Made by a program: the position numbers and the translations under genes
Assembly: GCA_019456245.1 (NCBI GenBank)
Contig: VRUF01000034.1
Span: 6,707 to 17,253 of the forward strand
Reading direction: 5' to 3'
DNA from: Planctomycetota bacterium
Lineage (GTDB): Bacteria > Planctomycetota > Phycisphaerae > Sedimentisphaerales > Anaerohalosphaeraceae
DNA: 10,547 bases
Notes under the pieces: generated by a model
Seen by the model: only the letters and a program-made list of their open reading frames with translations
The model's database searches: none
What the model was told of the DNA's origin: nothing
Shown: positions 1-4,369 of the stretch, piece after piece
Layout: each line of letters starts with the position of its first letter
Position numbering within the stretch: the stretch's first letter is position 1

Positions 1-240
1 AAAGACGAAAGAGGTCGGAAAATACGTAGCCCTGCTATGTTTTTAACTCGAAGGTGTAATATTGGGGTAGGGACCGCTTACACAGCAGTCGACCCCGATA
101 AATGCAACGAGATATCTTTAGATACTTGCTGGAAAATCTTTGAGGCCCTTGCCAATCTTGAAATTAAGATTTATGAAGGCGAAGAACCTCGACAAATCGA
201 TTTTTCAGATATTGTGGAGACAGATATCAAAGACGAGTAG
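1..240 (+). CDS. C-terminal part of an XRE/Cro-type HTH regulator (5' truncated by window edge)
   Basis: The reading frame is open from base 1 and ends at TAG 238-240; the internal ATG at 37 is unlikely to be the true start because coding continues upstream of it. The visible 79 residues contain a Cys-Asn-Ile-Gly-Val-Gly-Thr-Ala recognition-helix-like stretch, then a segment with ISLDTCWKIFEALANL, which has the pattern of the last helix of Cro/C1-type HTH domains (S-L-x-T-L-x-K-I-x-x-A-L). A short acidic tail follows. I infer a small DNA-binding regulator. It lies left of the att site, so it probably belongs to the chromosome or to an older element, not to the element on the right. The family is assigned by pattern only. 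Confidence 0.55.
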   Translation, partial: KDERGRKIRSPAMFLTRRCNIGVGTAYTAVDPDKCNEISLDTCWKIFEALANLEIKIYEGEEPRQIDFSDIVETDIKDE

Positions 241-265
241 GGGCCAAATAGAAAAGGCCCCACTC
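235..265 (+). terminator. Hairpin over the stop codon of the HTH gene, possible terminator
   Basis: GAGT-(A)-GGGGCC pairs with GGCCCC-ACTC across a ten-base A-rich loop, giving ten pairs with one bulged A. It begins in the last codons of the regulator gene. There is no U-tract after it on either strand, so termination is not certain. Confidence 0.4.
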
Positions 266-359
266 AAAGAGCAAGACCCTTTCATCTTCCCCGATTTCCT
301 AGTAGACCCGCTAAAGTCAACAACAGGAGGTCGGGGGCACACACAGCCCGGAGGCTGTT

Positions 360-413
360 ATGGCTAAATCAGATGTTCAAAACCCCACATTTTCAGAGCT
401 ACCCCCTCAGTGA
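360..413 (+). CDS. Possible 17-residue mini-ORF with a good ribosome binding site
   Basis: ATG at 360 follows GGAGG with 5-6 bases of spacing and reads MAKSDVQNPTFSELPPQ before TGA at 411-413. The stop lies inside the left arm of the inverted repeat at 410-480. The product matches nothing I know. It may be the surviving start of a gene cut off by the inverted-repeat element or by integration, a leader peptide, or chance. A second purine-rich RBS-like stretch (caggagg) lies upstream near 325. Low confidence. Confidence 0.25.
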   Translation: MAKSDVQNPTFSELPPQ

Positions 414-480
414 ATACTCTCGGTGACTGCGGGAGGGGTTGCCCCCCTCAACTCTTCCCGTGGTCTCCCGGTGTATTCAC
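410..480. repeat. 71-bp nested imperfect inverted repeat
   Basis: Outer arms GTGAATAC (410-417) and GTATTCAC (473-480) are perfect complements. Inside them GAC..CGGGA..GTTG pairs in the same order with CAAC..TCCCG..GTC, so the whole block folds as one long stem with internal loops. It lies just outside the putative left end of the integrated element. It could be a miniature mobile repeat, a structured RNA or a strong terminator. No second copy was seen in the window. Confidence 0.55.
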
Positions 481-541
481 CGCCAGAACCTTAAAAACAG
501 AATATCTTCGGGACTTAACAGTCGATACACTGTTCAAAAAA

Positions 542-590
542 GGCTCCTCGGGGAGGACTCGAACCTCCAACCCATCAGTGGGATTTTCCC
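542..590 (-). other. Putative attachment site: 3' fragment of a tRNA gene
   Basis: On the minus strand, reading from 568 to 544, the T stem GGAGG (568-564), T loop TTCGAGT (563-557), T stem CCTCC (556-552), acceptor 3' strand CCGAGGA (551-545) and discriminator G (544) form a regular tRNA 3' end. A small CCCA/TGGG hairpin before it looks like a long variable arm, as in Leu or Ser tRNAs, and GAAAATCCC before that looks like the 3' side of an anticodon arm. The matching 5' half (a TCCTCGG acceptor strand) is absent to the right, where the integrase gene begins 38 bases away. This is the arrangement expected when an element integrates into the 3' part of a tRNA gene: the fragment stays at one end and an intact tRNA is rebuilt at the other. 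The core's right boundary near 590 is a guess. Confidence 0.7.
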
Positions 591-627
591 CTTCCCGCAT
601 TATTACATCGCTTTAACTCTGGTCTGC

Positions 628-1530
628 TTAATTAAGAACAGTCTGATCCGTGTCCGCTTCCATATTTCCTAAATAAGGCAAAATGGCGGTCTGTGGCAGC
701 TCTTGTGTATAGCGTTCCACCTGGCGGATATCTTTCCACCTCCCCGCAATTTGAACTGTCCGGGTCGGCGCTCCCCTTTGAGTGGTCAACGTGGCAAACG
801 ACCGCCGGAACGCATGAGTGCTAAAATGTTTAACCCCCAACTTCTTGGACATTCTGCGCCAAACTGAGCGCAATCCTGAAACCGTGAACTGCTTTCCCGG
901 GGTCAATCCCCCGATGCCCACAAATACCGTCTTTATAGTCGGTAGAGCATATTCGCTTCTCAAAGCTAACCAATCCAATAAGTTCTCAGCAGTGTCATTT
1001 GAAAAAACTGCGCCTCCCCATCTACCACCCTTAATCTTCACCTGCAAAAAGCATTTCTCAACATCCAGGTGACCGAGCTCCAGGCTGCATACTTCTGCAG
1101 CTCGTAACCCGGTGTCGATCAACAGACTGATAAGCGCCCTATCCCGCATACCCTTTGGCGTATCTAGATCCTGGCCAGCCAGCAACTTTGTGATCTCATC
1201 TTGAGTTAACGTGCGTTGAGGTCTCGGCTTGGGAGTACGCACCCTCAGCTCCATAAATGGGTGATCGCTCCCAAAGAGCGCTTTGACAAATGCCCTGGCT
1301 CCCGTATGAGCCTGTGCCCTCATAGCCAACCCCCAATTTTGTTCATCCAAAAATCCCAAGAACATTTCCCCGGTCAGATCCTCAAAGTGAAACCGGTGAT
1401 GTGCCAAATACCGGGCCAACCGCTTCAAAGACCAGGTGTAATGCTTGGCCGTAGTCGGGGAGTACACCGAAGTCCTTATGAACTTCAAAATCGCTTTTTC
1501 GTCATTCATCCTAATTACAGGGTATAGCAT
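628..1530 (-). CDS. Tyrosine recombinase / integrase
   Basis: Site-specific recombinase of the phage-integrase (XerC/D-like) family, 300 residues, expected to integrate and excise the element at the tRNA site beside its 3' end. Residues 8-95 look like the SAM-like N-terminal core-binding domain; residues 105-285 are the catalytic domain. Visible catalytic residues are Arg143 in TGLRAAEV, a Lys near 167-168 in VKIKGG, the HxxR box HAFRR (His239, Arg242), Trp265 in AGRW at the position of the second His (Trp is a common substitute), and the nucleophile Tyr274 in VERYTQ. The start at 1530 is preceded on its strand by AGGAG with suitable spacing. Placement against a tRNA 3' fragment, reading toward it, is typical of integrative elements. 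An internal Met at residue 8 is an alternative start. Confidence 0.93.
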   Translation of the reverse strand: MLYPVIRMNDEKAILKFIRTSVYSPTTAKHYTWSLKRLARYLAHHRFHFEDLTGEMFLGFLDEQNWGLAMRAQAHTGARAFVKALFGSDHPFMELRVRTPKPRPQRTLTQDEITKLLAGQDLDTPKGMRDRALISLLIDTGLRAAEVCSLELGHLDVEKCFLQVKIKGGRWGGAVFSNDTAENLLDWLALRSEYALPTIKTVFVGIGGLTPGKQFTVSGLRSVWRRMSKKLGVKHFSTHAFRRSFATLTTQRGAPTRTVQIAGRWKDIRQVERYTQELPQTAILPYLGNMEADTDQTVLN

Positions 1531-1580
1531 TTTTCCTCTCCTGTCAGAACTTTTTCAACCAATTTCGAGGTAAATCATGC

Positions 1581-2048
1581 ATGAAAGAACTAAAGCCAAA
1601 ATACGCATTGTTCTTGTTGTCCTTTTTTTACTTTTATTCACGTGTACTTCTTACGGATGGTATCAGTGCACCGTCCTCTACCAATCCCAATGTGGAGGCT
1701 AATATGGATTTACTTAACAACCCACTTGCCCCAGTAGTCACCTTCTTGCTTGGCGTTATCTTCACAGGTCTGATCATGTTTTTCTTCGCCGAACACATCG
1801 CAGCCATGAAAGAGATCATCAAACGCCGCCGCCTGCCCTACGATACTAAAGACGGCATCCTGGATGTCATCGCGCTGCTGCGGACTACTGATCGGGAACT
1901 TGAAGGAGAATCGCCTGACACAGCCAGCTTTCTACTTCAAGTTGCCATTGACCACCTCGGCCAAATCGAGAGTCGCAAGTACGACCACAAACAACCAGGA
2001 AAGACCATCAATATACGCAGAGCAAAAGCCGAGGCTACCGGTGACTAG
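1581..2048 (+). CDS. Membrane protein of unknown function (alternative start at 1704)
   Basis: Unknown protein of up to 155 residues. Two hydrophobic segments are visible: residues about 8-25 in the N-terminal extension, and residues about 50-70 (VVTFLLGVIFTGLIMFFFA). A basic cytoplasmic-looking tail follows (KRRRLPYDTK) and then a helical region rich in charged residues. Two starts compete: ATG 1581, with a GAGG 9-10 bases upstream, and ATG 1704, with a stronger GGAGG six bases upstream. The short form (114 residues) would keep only the second membrane segment. It is divergent from the integrase, and its stop overlaps the stop of the convergent gene at 2045 in the tetramer CTAG. It looks like the small anchored accessory proteins of phages, but no family is recognised. 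Confidence 0.6.
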   Translation: MKELKPKYALFLLSFFYFYSRVLLTDGISAPSSTNPNVEANMDLLNNPLAPVVTFLLGVIFTGLIMFFFAEHIAAMKEIIKRRRLPYDTKDGILDVIALLRTTDRELEGESPDTASFLLQVAIDHLGQIESRKYDHKQPGKTINIRRAKAEATGD

Positions 2049-2272
2049 AATTCCCAGCCCGCCTTCTCCAATGCCTCAAGTGCGAACGGCAGCCACTCTA
2101 TTTCATCCCGCATTGGTTTACTCATGGTGGCCGCCACATAGCACCACGAATAGGCCAGCAGCAGGTCGCGCACCTCAGGCGTCACCTGCCCCAAAGCACA
2201 CTCGATCAGCCACTCGGCCAATTGATCTCGAATAAAGGTTTTCGGAATTTGAGCACACATAAGACGACCCAT
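2045..2272 (-). CDS. Small unknown protein under a putative GAAC-N4-GTTC-controlled promoter
   Basis: Protein of 75 residues, largely helical, with three Cys (6, 25 and 44), no signal peptide and no membrane segment; I do not recognise it. It is supported as a real gene by a strong ribosome binding site (AAGGAGGG, about seven bases before ATG at 2272) and by a well-formed promoter upstream at 2298-2326. It converges on the membrane protein gene, with the two stops sharing CTAG (2045-2048). A small protein near the integrase, read leftward and possibly under damage or repressor control, could be an excisionase, antirepressor or regulator, but it shows no clear HTH, so this is only a suggestion. 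Confidence 0.65.
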   Translation of the reverse strand: MGRLMCAQIPKTFIRDQLAEWLIECALGQVTPEVRDLLLAYSWCYVAATMSKPMRDEIEWLPFALEALEKAGWEF

Positions 2273-2297
2273 GTCGTACCCTCCTTTGTAGGTCTAC

Positions 2298-2326
2298 ACT
2301 ATAACAGAACGAGTGTTCTAATTCAA
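2298..2326 (-). promoter_or_regulatory. Sigma-70-type promoter of the 2045-2272 gene
   Basis: On the minus strand, a -35 box TTGAAT (2321-2326) and a -10 box TATAGT (2298-2303) are separated by exactly 17 bases. The start codon at 2272 lies about 20 bases beyond the expected transcription start, with the ribosome binding site between. The spacer is filled by the dyad operator listed separately. Confidence 0.6.
2306..2319. promoter_or_regulatory. Palindromic operator GAAC-N4-GTTC (LexA/Cheo-box type)
   Basis: AGAAC-GAGT-GTTCT is a perfect dyad (on the plus strand GAAC 2307-2310, GTTC 2315-2318). It fits the Gram-positive SOS box CGAAC-RNRY-GTTCG in its core. It sits between the -10 and -35 boxes of the minus-strand promoter, where a repressor would block polymerase. 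It could be bound by host LexA or by the element's own LexA-like protein (3485-3835). The match is by pattern only. Confidence 0.5.
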
Positions 2327-2342
2327 TCGTTTTTGGCTGCCT

Positions 2343-2356
2343 GTCAAGTGATTGAC
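2343..2356. promoter_or_regulatory. Short dyad GTCAA-N4-TTGAC
   Basis: A perfect 5/4/5 palindrome (GTCAA 2343-2347, TTGAC 2352-2356) lies 24 bases beyond the promoter of the leftward gene. Its size and spacing resemble an operator for a dimeric regulator. No transcription start that it would control could be identified. Confidence 0.3.
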
Positions 2357-2370
2357 GGGCAAATCATCGT

Positions 2371-2405
2371 GGAGAACGAAAACCTTGCGAAGGTTATCGT
2401 TCTCC
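2371..2405. repeat. 35-bp inverted repeat (15 paired bases)
   Basis: GGAGAACGA (2371-2379) pairs with TCGTTCTCC (2397-2405). After one A-A mismatch, AACCTT (2381-2386) pairs with AAGGTT (2390-2395) around a GCG loop. No U-tract follows, so a simple terminator is unlikely. It is the first of three strong inverted repeats in a row. Confidence 0.65.
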
Positions 2406-2407
2406 CT

Positions 2408-2430
2408 AAGAGTGCGCTAAGCGCACTCTT
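2408..2430. repeat. Perfect 10-bp-arm inverted repeat, three-base loop
   Basis: AAGAGTGCGC (2408-2417) and GCGCACTCTT (2421-2430) are exact complements around TAA. It starts two bases after the previous repeat ends. The A/T flanks give a short U run on each strand, so a bidirectional terminator is possible; a protein-binding palindrome is the alternative. Confidence 0.6.
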
Positions 2431-2446
2431 CTCCTCCTTAGTAGCC

Positions 2447-2477
2447 CTGGGGCGGGGCTGGCATAACTCCGCCCCAG
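2447..2477. repeat. Inverted repeat with 9-bp G/C-rich arms
   Basis: CTGGGGCGG (2447-2455) pairs with CCGCCCCAG (2469-2477) around a 13-base loop. It is the third strong stem within about 110 bases, in a region without protein genes. Confidence 0.55.
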
Positions 2478-2561
2478 GCGAAGGCTTGCGCTGGCAGCGT
2501 GGATAGTCCCGGCGATGGTTGGATGGGGCGCGGCGAACGTTTCATCAAGCCATCCCCCGGT

Positions 2562-2570
2562 TTATCCACA
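2562..2570 (+). other. Perfect DnaA box sequence
   Basis: TTATCCACA matches the high-affinity bacterial DnaA box exactly. It lies between the inverted-repeat cluster and the tRNA gene. A single 9-mer can occur by chance; it gains some weight from the nearby dyads but is not proof of an origin. Confidence 0.3.
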
Positions 2571-2581
2571 GAACTTCTACA

Positions 2582-2653
2582 TGGGATGTAGCTCAGTGGC
2601 AGAGCAATCGGCTCATAACCGGTCGAGCGCTGGTTCGATCCCAGCCATCCCAA
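2582..2653 (+). tRNA. tRNA with anticodon CAU (Met or lysidine-modified Ile)
   Basis: A full cloverleaf can be drawn: acceptor TGGGATG (2582-2588) with CATCCCA (2646-2652), discriminator A2653, U8 and A9 in place, D stem GCTC/GAGC, anticodon stem ATCGG/CCGGT (one T-G pair) with loop CTCATAA and anticodon CAT at 2614-2616, five-base variable loop, and T arm GCTGG-TTCGATC-CCAGC. CCA is not encoded. The anticodon alone cannot separate elongator Met, initiator Met and Ile(CAU); the A-T pair at the end of the acceptor argues against a standard initiator only weakly. It is probably carried by the element, as phage tRNAs often are. Confidence 0.9.
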
Positions 2654-2654
2654 C

Positions 2655-2831
2655 TGATGAGCGGCGGTGTGGATGGACACACGGATCTAGACTGCCGTGA
2701 GCGTACGGAAAAACATAACCGGTTTTGCAACCGGAAGCACGCAAGTTGCTACGGCATGCGTTCTTGAGCTATGGCCTCGAAAGAGGAGCGGCCGAACAGT
2801 CGGTATCAAGCCCGACCCGCTCATCAATACA
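2655..2831 (+). ncRNA. Candidate structured RNA with tRNA-like sub-structures
   Basis: No protein gene is supported here, but nearly every base can pair. TGCCGTG (2693-2699) pairs with TACGGCA (2750-2756) like a seven-pair acceptor stem. It encloses CCGGT/ACCGG (2719-2734, loop TTTGCA) and AGCA/TGCT (2736-2750) with a seven-base loop where a T arm would be. Next comes CCTC-GAAA-GAGG (2775-2786), a GNRA-capped hairpin. Then GAGCGG (2786-2791) pairs with CCGCTC (2817-2822), stacked directly on GTCGG (2799-2803) with CCGAC (2812-2816), whose loop TATCAAGC resembles a T loop with an extra base. It may be a row of decayed or divergent tRNAs, or a distinct phage RNA. No known RNA family was recognised. 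Confidence 0.4.
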
Positions 2832-2898
2832 GCGGAGGAGGGGCGGCGCGCCCTCACGGGGTTCACCCCGGTCGAGGGTTCGAGTCCCTCCTCCGCAA
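2832..2898 (+). tRNA. tRNA-like gene or tRNA pseudogene, possible anticodon UCA
   Basis: GCGGAG (2832-2837) pairs with CTCCGC (2891-2896), and the T arm GAGGG-TTCGAGT-CCCTC (2874-2890) is perfect. The D stem GGGC/GCCC (2841-2853) has a loop of only five bases and lacks the usual A and GG residues. The anticodon stem ACGGG/CCGGT (2856-2872) contains a G-G mismatch; its seven-base loop GTTCACC would place UCA at 34-36 after U33, and base 37 would be C. Alternatively CGGGG/CCCCG closes a TTCA tetraloop and there is no anticodon loop at all. A decayed tRNA or tRNA-like RNA end is more likely than a working tRNA. Confidence 0.45.
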
Positions 2899-2943
2899 CT
2901 AACCAAATTTGACCGAAAGGATTGCACAACCGGAGGTTGTCTC

Positions 2944-3318
2944 ATGATCGAAACATATGACAAAATGGTGAAGGTAAGAATCATTTTTGTATTATCCAAA
3001 CACAGCGGAGAGGAAAATCGTATTAGTCGAAGCGAATTGCTTTCCAAGGTTAGAAGGCTCATCTATTCAAAGAAGCATGGATCCCTCTCGGATCGAAAAC
3101 TTCGCATGTTTATAGAGGAACTTCGCACAACAGATACAGATGGCGCTTGGATCTGCGCTTCCCTCAAAGGCGGCTATTTCCTGGCCAGAGATCTCAAAGA
3201 ACTGGAATGGTTCACCGACTCTGATTTCCGCCGCGCGCTCAATACCCTCACTCGCGTCCGTAAACAACGCGCCGCCGCCAGCCTGCTGGTCTCCCCCCAA
3301 TTAGAGCTAGAGATATGA
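2944..3318 (+). CDS. Unknown phage-type protein, possible winged helix, first gene of the early operon
   Basis: Protein of 124 residues. I chose ATG 2944 because GGAGG lies eight bases upstream and because reading further upstream runs through the tRNA-like region. Residues 25-60 (ISRSELLSKVRRLIYSKKHG, then SDRKLRMFIEEL) look like the helices of a winged-helix domain. A hairpin-like stretch GAWICASLKGGYFLARDLKEL (67-87, two residues flanking) would be the wing, and residues 95-113 form a basic helix. This layout recurs in short phage proteins of unknown role, and I infer nucleic-acid binding. Its stop overlaps the next start as ATGA. Confidence 0.75.
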   Translation: MIETYDKMVKVRIIFVLSKHSGEENRISRSELLSKVRRLIYSKKHGSLSDRKLRMFIEELRTTDTDGAWICASLKGGYFLARDLKELEWFTDSDFRRALNTLTRVRKQRAAASLLVSPQLELEI

Positions 3319-3488
3319 GACTCGGTGCAGAAGTAAACACACCGATAGGCTTGGGTCGTTTCAAGGGCTACCTACACAAGAAGGGGAACCCTTCAAAGAT
3401 GCTTATTCGTTTGCGAGATTTCCCGAATGCCAACCTTCAGATAATCCTGCTATACGCTTTCAAACGAGAAGAGGTGAAAACTATATGA
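3315..3488 (+). CDS. 57-residue unknown protein, translationally coupled on both sides
   Basis: ATG 3315 overlaps the previous stop as ATGA, and its own TGA (3486-3488) overlaps the next ATG (3485) in the same way. The product begins MRLGAEVNTPIGLGRFKGYL, then a basic stretch and an Ile/Leu-rich C-terminus (NLQIILLYAFKREEV). The early part, with alternating Gly and hydrophobic residues, suggests a small beta-barrel, but no family is recognised. Support comes from the exact overlaps and the dense operon; it is below the size most gene finders report. Confidence 0.6.
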   Translation: MRLGAEVNTPIGLGRFKGYLHKKGNPSKMLIRLRDFPNANLQIILLYAFKREEVKTI

Positions 3489-3835
3489 CCCGCGATGCCA
3501 GACTTAGACGCGAAAGAATACTGGATTTCATCATCGAGTACAAGCGCAATCACGACGGCTGTTCGCCCACAACCAGGCAAATTATGAAGCATTGCGATAT
3601 CTCCTCAACCAGCGTGGCTGCTTATCATCTGAATGTTCTCGAACATCTCGGCAAAATCCGAAGAAGTCCAGATAGACATAAACTCAACATCGAAGTCATC
3701 GGCGGCATCTGGGATTATAAGCCTGTAGTTACCCCCAGCCAGGTAATAAGTTCTCTCAAAGGACCCCAAAAGAAATCGGCAATGTCTAGGATAATAGATG
3801 AGGATTTTGAGCGCAGAAAAAATCATAAGAAATAA
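3485..3835 (+). CDS. LexA-type winged-helix DNA-binding protein without the protease domain
   Basis: Protein of 116 residues. Residues 5-70 follow the LexA N-terminal domain pattern: RRERILDFIIEYKRNHDGCS (8-27), then PTTRQIMKHCDISSTSVAAY (28-47), then HLNVLEHLGKIRR and a short wing. The C-terminal S24 autoprotease (Ser-Lys dyad) of true LexA is missing; instead there are about 45 Lys/Arg-rich residues. It is therefore probably a DNA-binding regulator that cannot self-cleave. It may act on the GAAC-N4-GTTC operator at 2306-2319, but that link is inference. It starts by ATGA overlap with the upstream gene and overlaps the next gene by 38 bases. Confidence 0.75.
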   Translation: MTRDARLRRERILDFIIEYKRNHDGCSPTTRQIMKHCDISSTSVAAYHLNVLEHLGKIRRSPDRHKLNIEVIGGIWDYKPVVTPSQVISSLKGPQKKSAMSRIIDEDFERRKNHKK

Positions 3836-4334
3836 AACGATCATCGAGATGCGTAATATCCCTATGCGGCTAGAGGACATAGGCCAAAAATTTGGGATTT
3901 CTAGTGAGCGTGTGCGCCAGATTCTTGCGGAAGAGGGCGCGATTTCAATACACTTTTCGACGGTCATGAAAATAAAGCGAAGGGAATATATACTCAATCA
4001 TTCTATGATGACAAATAAAGAACTTACTGAATTTTTAGATGCTCCCGCCAATGAAGTTGGCGCTATCCGATCAAAAAATAATATCACTCCTCCAGAAAGA
4101 ACTATTCAATGGAAACTAAATAAATACTCAAAGAAAACTAGACACGGTTGCTGGAAATGGATTGGAGGGAGACTTCCTAGTGGCTATGGCAGATTGAGAT
4201 TTAATCAATCAACCGGCTATGCACATCGTGCAGCATGGATTGTCGCTAATGGGCCAATACCTAAAGGTATACAAGTCTTACACAAATGTGATAATAGAGG
4301 GTGTATTAATCCCAAACATCTTTATTTAAGATAA
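3798..4334 (+). CDS. HTH-HNH homing-type endonuclease with a short C-terminus
   Basis: Protein of 178 residues with two parts. Residues 23-43 (RLEDIGQKFGISSERVRQIL) are an HTH like sigma-70 region 4, and a second HTH-like stretch spans 71-92. Residues 118-178 are an HNH domain of the phage/homing type: CWKWIGG, GYGRLRF, HRAAW (His143), GPIPKGIQVLHKCDN (His162, Cys164), CINPKH (Cys169, Asn171, His174). Family members usually continue after HL with a G-T motif and a conserved N-x-x-D segment; here the frame stops right after LYLR, so the domain may be weakened or inactive. It overlaps the LexA-like gene. ATG 3849 is an alternative start. The A/T-rich composition differs from the G/C-rich genes downstream, as expected for a mobile nuclease gene. 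Confidence 0.75.
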   Translation: MRILSAEKIIRNKTIIEMRNIPMRLEDIGQKFGISSERVRQILAEEGAISIHFSTVMKIKRREYILNHSMMTNKELTEFLDAPANEVGAIRSKNNITPPERTIQWKLNKYSKKTRHGCWKWIGGRLPSGYGRLRFNQSTGYAHRAAWIVANGPIPKGIQVLHKCDNRGCINPKHLYLR

Positions 4335-4369
4335 ATAATATAAGATTAATAAAAGCACATAAATTAATT

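Noticed and set aside
410..480. Integron attC site
   Set aside because: The paired GTTG/CAAC are internal and the required outer core sites are not present.
2654..2782. Hammerhead ribozyme: CTGATGA at 2654-2660 and GAAA at 2779-2782
   Set aside because: The bases after CTGATGA do not pair with those before GAAA to make stem II, and GAAA is better explained as a GNRA loop in CCTC-GAAA-GAGG.
2655..2898. tmRNA, or a tRNA split by a group I intron
   Set aside because: No tag-like reading frame ending in Ala-Ala, too short for tmRNA, and no recognisable intron core. The acceptor partner of the 3' tRNA end lies directly at 2832, leaving no room for an intron.
2687..2929. 80-residue minus-strand ORF with EEGLEPST-like residues, and overlapping ORFs over the tRNA region
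   Set aside because: Peptides of this kind are the usual artefact of translating tRNA T arms; the RNA structure explains the bases better.
3635..3648. Dyad TGTTC-TC-GAACA inside the LexA-like gene as an autoregulatory SOS box
   Set aside because: The gap is two bases, not four, and it is mid-gene with no promoter nearby.
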